Shown: one piece after another, positions 45,759 to 54,256 of the stretch
How positions within the stretch are numbered: position 1 is the first letter of the stretch
Layout: every line of letters begins with the position of its first letter
Assembly (NCBI GenBank): GCA_023415575.1
Contig: JAEZKF010000006.1
Location: 1 to 63,804 of the forward strand
Length of the DNA: 63,804 bases
Reading direction: 5' to 3'
DNA from: Bacillota bacterium
GTDB lineage: Bacteria > Bacillota > Clostridia > Oscillospirales > Ruminococcaceae
The notes under the pieces: model-generated
Databases searched by the model: none
What the model saw: only the letters and a program-made list of their open reading frames with translations
What the model was told of the DNA's origin: nothing
Translations under genes and position numbers: made by a program

Positions 45759-45797
45759 AAAACGGAAACCTTGTAATTTGCTGGGTTTTCGTTTTTA
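45759..45797 (+). terminator. Terminator after galE
   Basis: AAAACGGAAACC (45759-45770) pairs with GGTTTTCGTTTT (45784-45795), and the T-rich tail continues. Confidence 0.65.
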
Positions 45798-45833
45798 TTT
45801 ATTGTGTGATGTAAGTTTTTGTGATATATTAGC

Positions 45834-45849
45834 ATTAAAGCGCTTTAAT
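45834..45849. promoter_or_regulatory. Perfect 16-bp palindrome, operator candidate (LacI/cre-like core)
   Basis: ATTAAAGCGCTTTAAT is a perfect inverted repeat; the AAAGCGCTTT centre resembles LacI-family or CcpA (cre) sites. It covers the -35 position of a likely -10 box TACAAT at 45860-45865 for the EAL gene. Confidence 0.45.
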
Positions 45850-45925
45850 TCAATAACGATACAATGAATGCAATCAATGACTCCGCAAATGACTACACCT
45901 AGACCGATGAAAAGGATGACGTATT

Positions 45926-47503
45926 ATGACCGGCATAACAGCAGGCTTTTGGAATACCATGTCACCGGTAGGGTTAAGCTGGCTTGTACGCAAAGGTAAC
46001 ATGTTAACGAAAAGCTTTAGTAATCTTCTGAAAGATCTAGCTTATATTTGGGGCATCCTGCTTGAAAACAGGACGGCACTTGCCGTTATTGTTGCGGGTG
46101 TCTTTTGTGCCCTATTGCTTCTTTCCCTTGTCCTTGTGCTGATTTCCCGAATTAAAACCAACCAAAAGCTTACACGGCTCACTTACGTCGACCCGCTTAC
46201 AGGACATGATAACTATGCGGCGTTTGTCAAAAAGGCAGCCGAACTGCTACAACAGGGCGGGTATTATGCATATGTCATGTTTGACATCAACCGCTTTCGA
46301 GCCATCAACAACTCCTACGGCTTTCAGGAAGGCAACTGCCTGCTTTTGCTCGTTACGCGTAAGCTAAAAGAGTTCACCGGGCAGGACGAGCTATTTGCCC
46401 GTTCTACGGACGACAACTTTACGTTGCTGCTGAGATATCAATCTGTGGATGAGTTAACGAAACGGCTTGAAGCCCTGTTTAACAAGATGAAATACTTTTA
46501 CTCTATGCGCAAGCAGCTTGAGTATCAGATTAACTATGCGTGCGGCGTTTACCTGATTACCGACTCCAGCCTGCCGCTGGAGTACTGCCACGAGAATGCT
46601 CAGATGGCCAAACGCAATGTAAAGGACCTCTACGATACCGCCATCTTCTTTTACGATGAATCCCTTCGTCAGCGTGTTATCGAAACACAGGAGATTGAAA
46701 CCTCCATGTACAGCGCGCTGGAAAACCATGAGTTTGAGGTCTACCTGCAGCCGAAGTATGACCTTGCAACCGAGACAATTGCTGGGGCGGAGGCCTTGAT
46801 TCGCTGGAATCATCCGACGATGGGCTTTTTGTCTCCCGCACGGTTTATTCCCATTCTTGAGCAAAACGGGTTCTTGCTCAAACTGGACTGCTATGTTCAC
46901 GAGGAGATTTGCCGCATCATCCGCACATGGATTGATGCCGGTGTCACCCCGCTTCCTGTGGCGGTTAATATGTCCCGCCTGCATGCAAAACAGCAGGATT
47001 TTGTTGAGAGCATCGCCCAGACGGTGAAGCGGTATGATGTGCCACCAGAGCTCATTGAAATCGAGCTGACCGAGACCGCCTTTCACGACGATACACAGCA
47101 GATTATCGACGTTATGCAGCGGCTTAAGGACAAGGGCTTTAAGCTTGCGATGGACGACTTCGGCTCGGGATATTCTTCCCTAAACCTGCTCAACGTCCTG
47201 CCGGTGGACATTATCAAGCTTGATCGCATGATGTTCCACGACATTCAAAATCAGGACAGAAGTAAAAAGATTGTTAAAAACGCAATCCACATTGTCCGCG
47301 ACCTTGAAATGAAGGCAGTCGCGGAGGGCATTGAAACCAAAGAACAGGTTGACTTCCTCAAGGACATCGAATGTGATATGGTACAGGGCTATTTCTATGC
47401 AAAGCCCATGCCGGTACCCATGTTTGAACTGCTTGCCTTTTCTAGGGTTATCAATGAAAAGGCCACCGATAGCAAAAAACACGAAAAAGCCCTCTCACAT
47501 TAA
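45926..47503 (+). CDS. Membrane c-di-GMP phosphodiesterase (degenerate GGDEF + EAL)
   Basis: The 525-aa protein has a membrane segment at about 50-72, a GGDEF domain (about 88-255) and an EAL domain (about 265-510). The diguanylate cyclase signature is ruined (T-D-D-N-F at the GGDEF position), so cyclase activity is unlikely. The EAL domain keeps EALIRWNHP, VAVNMSR, EIELTET, AMDDFGSGYSSL, IIKLDR and AEGIET, so c-di-GMP hydrolysis is expected. The likely cytoplasmic GGDEF may act as a GTP-sensing regulatory domain, as in other hybrid proteins. AAAAGGATGACG precedes ATG 45926. Confidence 0.92.
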   Translation: MTGITAGFWNTMSPVGLSWLVRKGNMLTKSFSNLLKDLAYIWGILLENRTALAVIVAGVFCALLLLSLVLVLISRIKTNQKLTRLTYVDPLTGHDNYAAFVKKAAELLQQGGYYAYVMFDINRFRAINNSYGFQEGNCLLLLVTRKLKEFTGQDELFARSTDDNFTLLLRYQSVDELTKRLEALFNKMKYFYSMRKQLEYQINYACGVYLITDSSLPLEYCHENAQMAKRNVKDLYDTAIFFYDESLRQRVIETQEIETSMYSALENHEFEVYLQPKYDLATETIAGAEALIRWNHPTMGFLSPARFIPILEQNGFLLKLDCYVHEEICRIIRTWIDAGVTPLPVAVNMSRLHAKQQDFVESIAQTVKRYDVPPELIEIELTETAFHDDTQQIIDVMQRLKDKGFKLAMDDFGSGYSSLNLLNVLPVDIIKLDRMMFHDIQNQDRSKKIVKNAIHIVRDLEMKAVAEGIETKEQVDFLKDIECDMVQGYFYAKPMPVPMFELLAFSRVINEKATDSKKHEKALSH

Positions 47504-47530
47504 CTACACAAAATCAAGTAACGATTATAC

Positions 47531-47565
47531 AGCACCGGTGCTAACAGGCATCGGTGCTTTTGTTT
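47531..47565 (+). terminator. Terminator after the EAL gene
   Basis: AGCACCGGTGC/GCATCGGTGCT (47531-47541 with 47548-47558), then TTTGTTTT. Confidence 0.85.
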
Positions 47566-47657
47566 TGGCTAGAACCCGTAAATACTGCGCATAATAAAGT
47601 TGTTTTATATCATTAGTCCAAGAACGCGCAGTTTATATGAGGGTTAGGTGATATTCC

Positions 47658-48812
47658 ATGAAGGGCCGTCGGATGATTACGCTTATAGCGATATGCGTGT
47701 TGCTGCTCGGAACAGCTGTCGGCTGTACGGGTGCCGATAAGGATAGCAGTATTGTCATCGGGGGTATTTTATCTCTTACAGGCAAGTCACCCATCTACGG
47801 CAGCTCTGCCAGTAACGGGATAAAACTTGCTATAAAGCAGGTAAACGAATCTGGCGGCGTGCTAGGCAAGCGCATAGAATATATTCAGCTTGATGACCAA
47901 GGAGTCGGCAAGAAGGCGGAAGAAGCCTACAAGGAGCTCAAGAAGCAAAAGGTTCTCGGCATTATTGGCGCGGTGAAAACTGAGCCGGGCCTCGCACTTG
48001 CACAAATCTCAAAAAAAGATGGAATCCCCATTATTACACCTTGTGCGTCTCCGGCGGAGATAACTACCTACGGCAATAACCTCTTTCGGGTCTGCTTTAT
48101 TGACCCCTACCAAAGCAGGGAGATGGCGTCGTTTGCGTATGAAACGCTGAAAGCCAGAAAGTTTGCTATATTCTATGAGTTTTCCGACATCTATTCGGGG
48201 GGCAGCGCCCGATTGTTTGGAGAAAAGGCAGAGGCTCTCGGCGCAAAGGATGTCTATTATAAATCCTTCAGCGCCGAAGACACCGATTTTTCTGTTCAGC
48301 TTGGGCAGATTAAGCGAAACGAGCCGGATGTTATGTACGTCCCCACCAGCTATGAGTCGTTTCTAGCAATCGTCATGCAGGCTAGAAAGATGGGAATAGA
48401 GGCCATTTTTCTTGGCAACGACGGTACGGAAGGGGTACTCAGCATCGCAAACGCAGAGCAGAAGGCCCTGCTGGAAGGAGTGTACTTCAGCACCCACTAC
48501 CTGGCGGGATATGGGAACGATAAAAGCAAGGAGTTTGATAAGGCGTATGAGCAGGAGTACGGCACACTGCCCGATTCCTTTGCCGCACTTGGTTACGACG
48601 CCGCTATGCTGATGCTCTCGTCCATTCAAAAGGCAGGTGAGCCAAAGCGCGACAAGGTGATTAAGGAGATAGACTCATCCCAAACACTAGGGGTCACCGG
48701 CCCGATTAACCTGGACACCTTAGGCGACCCGAAGAACAAACCGATTTTTATTATTAAGATATCAGGTGGACAGTATACACTGCAATCTCTGGTTGCACCC
48801 AATTTATCGTAG
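47658..48812 (+). CDS. Branched-chain amino acid-type ABC substrate-binding lipoprotein (orphan)
   Basis: The 384-aa protein has a signal peptide ending in a lipobox A-V-G-C (C23). The mature type-1 binding fold is of the LivJ/Peripla_BP_6 kind (IVIGGILSLTGKSPIYGSSASNG at the start of the mature part, VLGKRIEY, GIIGAVKTEPGLALAQI, GYDAAMLM). No LivHMGF genes follow; instead the neighbours are the EAL protein and the CheX/CheY pair. It may act as a sensor lipoprotein or feed a transporter elsewhere. The ligand is unknown. Confidence 0.87.
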   Translation: MKGRRMITLIAICVLLLGTAVGCTGADKDSSIVIGGILSLTGKSPIYGSSASNGIKLAIKQVNESGGVLGKRIEYIQLDDQGVGKKAEEAYKELKKQKVLGIIGAVKTEPGLALAQISKKDGIPIITPCASPAEITTYGNNLFRVCFIDPYQSREMASFAYETLKARKFAIFYEFSDIYSGGSARLFGEKAEALGAKDVYYKSFSAEDTDFSVQLGQIKRNEPDVMYVPTSYESFLAIVMQARKMGIEAIFLGNDGTEGVLSIANAEQKALLEGVYFSTHYLAGYGNDKSKEFDKAYEQEYGTLPDSFAALGYDAAMLMLSSIQKAGEPKRDKVIKEIDSSQTLGVTGPINLDTLGDPKNKPIFIIKISGGQYTLQSLVAPNLS

Positions 48813-48858
48813 GGAATAGGGGCGGATAATCCCCCCCCATAATATACTATAAAAATAA

Positions 48859-48890
48859 TCCATGCGATGAAGCCTCATCGCATGGATTTT
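48859..48890. terminator. Bidirectional terminator
   Basis: TCCATGCGATGA/TCATCGCATGGA (48859-48870 with 48875-48886), AGCC loop; T tracts on both strands, between converging genes. Confidence 0.9.
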
Positions 48891-48917
48891 ATGTAACAGA
48901 TAATTGCAAGAAATGAT

Positions 48918-49820
48918 TTACCCGAGCGTTGCTATCTCATGGGATATCATAAACCGCACCGTGCCAAAGGGGAAGCCGATTGGCACGATAAAGCCGCTTT
49001 CAAAGCCGCTGAGCGTACCGCCACTCGCGATCTGCTGCGGCTCAAGGTCCAGCTCAAGCCCAATGGAATTGGAAGCGTTAACTGCAAACAGACCGTTGTG
49101 GAGGTTTAAAAACTCTCCTGCGGATGCCTGCACATACTCATTGTTCTCAAAAAACTCATCCTGTGCATAACGCGATGCAAAGGAGATAAAGGCCTTTTCC
49201 GATGCCTCCAGTGCGGTGAAGAAGGTGCCATCCCCGCGTACCAGCTGTATGGCAATCTCCTGCACTGCAAGGCTGTCCGAGGGGGCCTCTGTGGGCAGCA
49301 GGGTGAAATCGTCCCCGATAAAGCGGATGATGTTTTTTAACAGCAGCGAGATGTAGTCGGCAAACAGGTCGGGTTTGGGCCCGCGTTCAAGGTGGTAGAA
49401 GTCCTTGATGACCTGCCTTGCTGCCGCGACCTTTTCATCGGCGAATTCATTCTCGGTCAGCTTGGTAGACTTCTTATAGGATTCGAGTGCAGCCTGAAAC
49501 TGCGCATTGGTCATGACACCGGTGTCCACCAGCGCCTGACCGAGAGCAAGGTATCCGGGCTTTTGCGCGGCAAGCAGCTCATCTACCTGCTGCGGGGTCA
49601 TATACCCGAGCTCCACAGCAAGGTCACCGATACGGATATCCCGCGTAGCCTGCTGGCGATGGAGTTCATCCACCTGCTGTGCAGTCAGGAAGCCTGCGTT
49701 GATGGCGAGCACACCCAGCTTGACATGCACCTTGCTCTGCATTTCCAGTGCCTTGTTAAGCTGCTCGCTTGTAACCAGATGATTGTTGAGGAGGTAGTTG
49801 CCAAAAAATTGTGTAAACAC
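48918..49820 (-). CDS. Four-repeat MshEN-like array fused to a CheX-like phosphatase domain
   Basis: The 300-aa protein has two halves. Residues 6-115 hold four repeats of about 24 residues (6-28, 34-57, 63-86, 92-115), each with the pattern x-G-x-x-L-x-x-x-G-x-x-T-x-x-Q-x-x-x-x-L-x-x-Q; this is the MshEN/GspE N-terminal motif, which binds c-di-GMP in MshE. Residues about 140-295 resemble CheX, with the phosphatase signature E236-x-x-N239 in AGEFLNLHNG. CheX dephosphorylates CheY-P. The gene follows a CheY-like regulator by 26 bp and is in one unit with it. No chemoreceptor, CheA or flagellar gene is visible. c-di-GMP binding is inference. Confidence 0.75.
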   Translation of the reverse strand: MFTQFFGNYLLNNHLVTSEQLNKALEMQSKVHVKLGVLAINAGFLTAQQVDELHRQQATRDIRIGDLAVELGYMTPQQVDELLAAQKPGYLALGQALVDTGVMTNAQFQAALESYKKSTKLTENEFADEKVAAARQVIKDFYHLERGPKPDLFADYISLLLKNIIRFIGDDFTLLPTEAPSDSLAVQEIAIQLVRGDGTFFTALEASEKAFISFASRYAQDEFFENNEYVQASAGEFLNLHNGLFAVNASNSIGLELDLEPQQIASGGTLSGFESGFIVPIGFPFGTVRFMISHEIATLG

Positions 49821-49846
49821 GATGTTCTGCCGCCTCTCTGGCTGTA

Positions 49847-50221
49847 TCAGCCGTTTAGTAGATTGTTTATTATTTTCAGTACCTGCTCGTCCTCAATAGG
49901 CTTTTGCAGAAAATCGAACACCCCTACGTTCACAGCCTCCTTCAGATGGCTCTGTGTTCCAATCGAGGAAGCCATCACAACCTTTGCGTCCGGGTCGTGG
50001 CTGCGGATTTCGCGCAGCGCTTCAAGCCCTGTCTTTTTGGGCATAATGATGTCCATAAAGACAACGTCGGGCTTATGCTCCTGAAACATCGCCACTGCCT
50101 GCTCACCGTCGGATGCCTCTAACACAGTACCGCATCCGACCTTTGCAAAAAGGTCTTTAAACTTCTTTCTTACCAAGATGGAATCATCGCACACAAGCAC
50201 TTTCATGTCTGAAATCTTCAT
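49847..50221 (-). CDS. CheY-like single-domain response regulator
   Basis: The 124-aa receiver domain has the acidic pair in VCDDSILVRKK, the phospho-acceptor D57 (VFMDIIMPKK), the conserved switch region VVMASSIG, and the Lys in FLQKPIED. There is no output domain. It is the first gene of a two-gene unit with the MshEN-CheX protein, its probable phosphatase. Start 50221 has GGATGATG upstream. Confidence 0.93.
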   Translation of the reverse strand: MKISDMKVLVCDDSILVRKKFKDLFAKVGCGTVLEASDGEQAVAMFQEHKPDVVFMDIIMPKKTGLEALREIRSHDPDAKVVMASSIGTQSHLKEAVNVGVFDFLQKPIEDEQVLKIINNLLNG

Positions 50222-50315
50222 TTTTCATCATCCAATCTATTGTTATACCAAATATAGGCACAGCTTGTGGGAAATTGGACATAAACATGCTGCTGTGAAC
50301 TAATTTTATAGGAAT

Positions 50316-50344
50316 ATTCTACACTAAAAATTTAACCTTTTCAA
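50316..50344 (-). promoter_or_regulatory. Promoter of the CheY/CheX unit
   Basis: On the minus strand: TTGAAA (50344-50339), 17-base spacer, TAGAAT (50321-50316). Confidence 0.65.
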
Positions 50345-50440
50345 CTGTTTTCCCCATAAACGTGTTTGATTTACAATTTCAATCGAAAAAGAGATTATTA
50401 TAGACGGATGAGAGATGGAAGCCTCCTTTCCAATAACTCC

Positions 50441-50469
50441 TTGACAACAAAAAAGGAGTGTAGTAACAT
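50441..50469 (+). promoter_or_regulatory. Promoter upstream of aspS
   Basis: Consensus TTGACA at 50441-50446, 17-base spacer, TAACAT at 50464-50469. The stretch 50222-50622 holds this promoter, the divergent one, a terminator and a leader; no gene is seen. Confidence 0.75.
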
Positions 50470-50479
50470 AAAAAGGGCG

Positions 50480-50519
50480 GCAAGGGCACTGCCTTTTTTG
50501 AGTGCCTTTGCGTTTTTTT
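50480..50519 (+). terminator. Promoter-proximal terminator (attenuator candidate) upstream of aspS
   Basis: GCAAGGGCACT/AGTGCCTTTGC (50480-50490 with 50501-50511), then seven T. It starts only about ten bases after the -10 box, so most transcripts from that promoter would be only some 45 nt long unless read-through occurs. Confidence 0.75.
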
Positions 50520-50622
50520 ATAGTACTGTCTTCGACTTGGTAAAACGCTAAAGCCTATGGTGCATACGCAGTAATTGCCATTGGACAGAGACTCGGCTAT
50601 AGCATCGAGAGGAACGTGAAAG

Positions 50623-52368
50623 ATGATTTCGGTAAACAGGTATCGTACACACACGTGCAACGAGTTAGGGGAAAAGGATGTCGGCGCTAAGGTGCGCGTT
50701 GCAGGATGGGTAGAAAATATCCGTGACCATGGCGGTATATTGTTTTTGGATATACGCGACCACTACGGTGTTGTGCAGGTTGTTATTCGCGATGATGCAA
50801 TGCTCGAAGGCGTTACGCGTGAAAGTACCGTGACGATTTCAGGCGAGGTAATCCTGCGCGATGAGGAAACCATAAACCCCAAAATCAGCACCGGAAAAAT
50901 CGAAATTGTGGCTCAGACGCTTGAGGTTTTGGGCAAGGCACAGCCTATGCCCTTTGAGATTGATTCCTCCCGCGACACCAAGGAGGAACTGCGTCTAAAA
51001 TACCGTTTTCTTGATTTGCGTAATAAAAGGGTACACCAGAACATCGTTTTGCGCAGCCAGGTTATCTCCTTCCTGCGCAGCAAGATGACAAACCTCGGCT
51101 TTTTGGAGATTCAAACTCCCATCTTGACCGCGAGCTCTCCCGAGGGCGCGCGCGATTACCTGATCCCCAGCCGCAAGCATCAGGGCAAGTTCTACGCCCT
51201 GCCGCAGGCGCCGCAGATTTTCAAACAGCTTTTGATGGTATCGGGCTTTGACCGATACTTCCAGATAGCTCCCTGCTTCCGCGACGAGGACGCAAGGGCA
51301 GACCGTTCTCCGGGCGAGTTCTATCAGCTCGACTTTGAGATGGCCTTTGCCACTCAGGAGGATGTCTTCGCTGTGGCGGAGGAGGTTTTATACTCCGTCT
51401 TTACCGAGTTTTCGGATAAAAAGGTTTCTAAGCCGCCGTTTGCGCGCATTACCTATGCTGATGCCATGCTCAAGTACGGCACCGATAAGCCTGACCTGCG
51501 CAATCCTTTAGAGATTATCGACATCAGCGATATGTTTGTCGAGACCGATTTTGCCCCATTCCGCGGCAAGACGGTTAGGGCGATTAACGTACCCGGCTGT
51601 GCATCGCAGCCCAAGAGCTTCTTTGAGAATATGCTAAACTACGCCCTTTCCATCGGCATGAAGGGGCTTGGCTACATTAAGGTGGACGACGAGATGAACT
51701 ATCTCGGCCCCATCGATAAGTTCCTAACCCCTGCGCAGCGCGAAGAATTGAAGGTTCGCGCAAACCTTGCACCGGGCTGTGTGCTCTTCTTTATTGCGGA
51801 TAGCAAGATTGACGCTCCCAAGCTTGCTGGGCAGATTCGCACCGAGCTTGCAAATCGCTTAAAGCTGATTCCAAACGACCGGTACGAGCTGTGCTTTATT
51901 GTTGACTTCCCCATGTACGAAATCGACGAGGATATCGGCGCTCCTGCGTTTACCCACAATCCCTTTTCAATGCCGCAGGGCGGTCTTGAAGCGCTTAACA
52001 CCAAAGACCCGCTGGATATTCTCGCTTACCAATATGATATTGTATGCAACGGAGTGGAGCTTTCATCCGGTGCTGTGCGCAATCACGATGTGGCCACCAT
52101 GGTCAAGGCCTTCGAGATTGCAGGCTACAGCGAGGATACCATCAAGGCAAAGTTCCCCGCACTGTACACCGCTTTCCAGTACGGCGCACCTCCCCACGCT
52201 GGAATGGCACCGGGTATTGACCGCATGCTGATGCTGCTTACCGATGAGGACAACATCCGCGAGGTCATTGCCTTCCCCATGAACAGCAATGCTCAGGATT
52301 TGATGATGGGTTCACCCTCCGAGGTCACCGAACGCCAACTTCGCGAGGTGCATATTAAACTCAGATAG
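50623..52368 (+). CDS. aspS: Aspartyl-tRNA synthetase
   Basis: This bacterial-type class II synthetase has 581 aa. It shows an N-terminal OB anticodon domain (VRVAGWVENIRDHGGILFLD), motif 2 FRDEDARADRSPGEFYQLDFEM, the bacterial insertion (GAD) domain, and motif 3 with GMAPGIDRMLMLL. It heads aspS-gatC-gatA-gatB. Linkage to the amidotransferase suggests it also charges tRNA-Asn with Asp, to be amidated by GatCAB; whether an AsnRS exists elsewhere is unknown. AGAGGAACG precedes ATG 50623. Confidence 0.97.
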   Translation: MISVNRYRTHTCNELGEKDVGAKVRVAGWVENIRDHGGILFLDIRDHYGVVQVVIRDDAMLEGVTRESTVTISGEVILRDEETINPKISTGKIEIVAQTLEVLGKAQPMPFEIDSSRDTKEELRLKYRFLDLRNKRVHQNIVLRSQVISFLRSKMTNLGFLEIQTPILTASSPEGARDYLIPSRKHQGKFYALPQAPQIFKQLLMVSGFDRYFQIAPCFRDEDARADRSPGEFYQLDFEMAFATQEDVFAVAEEVLYSVFTEFSDKKVSKPPFARITYADAMLKYGTDKPDLRNPLEIIDISDMFVETDFAPFRGKTVRAINVPGCASQPKSFFENMLNYALSIGMKGLGYIKVDDEMNYLGPIDKFLTPAQREELKVRANLAPGCVLFFIADSKIDAPKLAGQIRTELANRLKLIPNDRYELCFIVDFPMYEIDEDIGAPAFTHNPFSMPQGGLEALNTKDPLDILAYQYDIVCNGVELSSGAVRNHDVATMVKAFEIAGYSEDTIKAKFPALYTAFQYGAPPHAGMAPGIDRMLMLLTDEDNIREVIAFPMNSNAQDLMMGSPSEVTERQLREVHIKLR

Positions 52369-52379
52369 GAGTAACTAGT

Positions 52380-52661
52380 ATGGCAGTTACAAAGGAAGAG
52401 ATACTGGATCTTGCGCTGCTTGCCAAGCTTTGGGTAAATGAAGACGAGCTTGATAAGCTCACCGAGGATATGGCGCAGATTATTGCGTTTGCCGACACCA
52501 TCAATGCGGCAGGCGATATCAGTGTAGAGTTTGACAGCATCAACGACCTACAAAACGTCTTTCGCGAGGATGAAGTGGTGCCGTCTTACGACCGCGAGCT
52601 CATTTTAAAGAATGTTCAAGGCGGAGAGAACGGCTGCTTCCCCGTCAAAAAACGGTTGTAA
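52380..52661 (+). CDS. gatC: Asp/Glu-tRNA amidotransferase subunit C
   Basis: This 93-aa helical subunit stabilises GatA and GatB. Landmarks are LDLALLAKLWVNEDEL and the C-terminal LRED-like segment NVFREDEVVPSYDRELIL. It lies 11 bp after aspS and 31 bp before gatA, clearly one operon. Confidence 0.95.
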   Translation: MAVTKEEILDLALLAKLWVNEDELDKLTEDMAQIIAFADTINAAGDISVEFDSINDLQNVFREDEVVPSYDRELILKNVQGGENGCFPVKKRL

Positions 52662-52692
52662 TCATGTCTAAAGACGAGGGGGCGAATCGAAA

Positions 52693-54162
52693 ATGAACAG
52701 CAACAAAGGCAAAATCAGGACGTTGCACGAGCTCCTTGTTAACAAGGAGATGTCTGCAACCGAACTTGCAAAGCAGTATATCGACGCTATAGAAAAGGAT
52801 AACAAAACCCTAAACGCTTATGTCAATGTAACGGCCCAAGAGGCCCTTGCAGCGGCAAAGCGCGTGGATGAGAAGATTGCTAAGGGCGAGCAGATTTCGA
52901 TGCTCGAAGGCATTCCCATGACCCTTAAGGACAATATCTCCACCGACGGCATAGAGACCACCTGCTGCTCAAAGATTCTTTCGGGCTATGTGCCCATCTA
53001 TGATGCAACGGTGTGGAAGACCCTCAAAGGGGAAAACGCCGTATTGCTTGGCAAAACCAACATGGACGAGTTTGCGATGGGCTCCACCTGCGAGACTTCC
53101 TGCTTCGGCGGCGCGCTCAACCCGCATAACACAGGACACGTTGCAGGCGGCAGCTCCGGCGGCGTTGCCTCCGCTGTAGGCGGCGGCCTTGCCGTTTACG
53201 GACTCGGTTCGGATACCGGTGGCTCGATTCGTCAGCCCGCCAGCTTCTGCGGCATCGTCGGCTTTAAGCCTACCTATGGTGCTGTATCGCGCTATGGGCT
53301 GGTTGCCTTTGCATCGAGTCTCGACCAGATTGGCCCCATCACCACTACCGTAGAGGATGCGGCTATCGTATTTGACGCCATCTCCGGCAAAGACGAGATG
53401 GACTCCACCTCAAGCGGTGCAAAAGAAACCACTGCGGACAAGCTTACCCAAGACATAAAGGGCCGCAAGATCGGTGTTGTTCGCGAGTACTTTGAAGGAA
53501 TCCGCCCTGAAATTAAACAGGCGCTGGATAACGCCATTAAGACCTATGAGCAACTGGGCGCTGAGATTGTTTACTTTGATATGCCGCTTATCAAATACGG
53601 CCTGCCTGTTTACTATATCCTCTGCTGTGCCGAGGCATCCTCAAACCTCGGACGCTATGACGGCATCCGCTACGGTTATCAGACCGACAGCTATAACAGC
53701 GTGCACGAGATGATTTGCAAAACCCGCAGCGAGGGCTTCGGCGCCGAGGTTAAGCGCCGCATCCTGCTCGGAACCTACGTGCTGAGCTCTGGTTATTATG
53801 ATGCCTACTACAAAAAGGCACAGAACCTGCGCGGTGCGCTTGTGAAAGCCTTCCGCTCGGCCTTTGAGTCATGCGATGTCATGCTTACACCTACTGTTCC
53901 GATGACGGCGTTTGAGTGCGGATTCTCTCAGGCTGACCCGATTGAAAACTATCTCGCAGATATCTGCACCGTGCCCATTAACATTGCGGGCCTGCCCGCC
54001 ATTTCTGTTCCCTGCGGCTTTGATGCAAAGGGATTGCCCATCGGCATGCAGCTTATCGGCAACACCTTCTGCGACAGCACCGTACTAAACGCCGCATGGC
54101 ATTTTGAGAACGCAAAGTATTCCGAAGTCTACAAGCAGCCTTCCATGGGCGTTAGGGTGTGA
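52693..54162 (+). CDS. gatA: Asp/Glu-tRNA amidotransferase subunit A
   Basis: The 489-aa amidase subunit releases ammonia from glutamine. The catalytic Ser-cisSer-Lys triad is visible: Lys in PMTLKDNI, the Gly/Ser-rich signature HVAGGSSGGVASAV, and the nucleophile Ser in GSDTGGSIRQPASFCG. GGGGGCG precedes ATG 52693. Confidence 0.97.
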   Translation: MNSNKGKIRTLHELLVNKEMSATELAKQYIDAIEKDNKTLNAYVNVTAQEALAAAKRVDEKIAKGEQISMLEGIPMTLKDNISTDGIETTCCSKILSGYVPIYDATVWKTLKGENAVLLGKTNMDEFAMGSTCETSCFGGALNPHNTGHVAGGSSGGVASAVGGGLAVYGLGSDTGGSIRQPASFCGIVGFKPTYGAVSRYGLVAFASSLDQIGPITTTVEDAAIVFDAISGKDEMDSTSSGAKETTADKLTQDIKGRKIGVVREYFEGIRPEIKQALDNAIKTYEQLGAEIVYFDMPLIKYGLPVYYILCCAEASSNLGRYDGIRYGYQTDSYNSVHEMICKTRSEGFGAEVKRRILLGTYVLSSGYYDAYYKKAQNLRGALVKAFRSAFESCDVMLTPTVPMTAFECGFSQADPIENYLADICTVPINIAGLPAISVPCGFDAKGLPIGMQLIGNTFCDSTVLNAAWHFENAKYSEVYKQPSMGVRV

Positions 54163-54256
54163 AAACTCGAGCCGGAAAGCGATAGTGCCTTTCGGAGTGT
54201 TTGACCAAACGTTTATTAGCAAGTCCCATGTTCCGCAGGAAAGGAATGAATAACGC

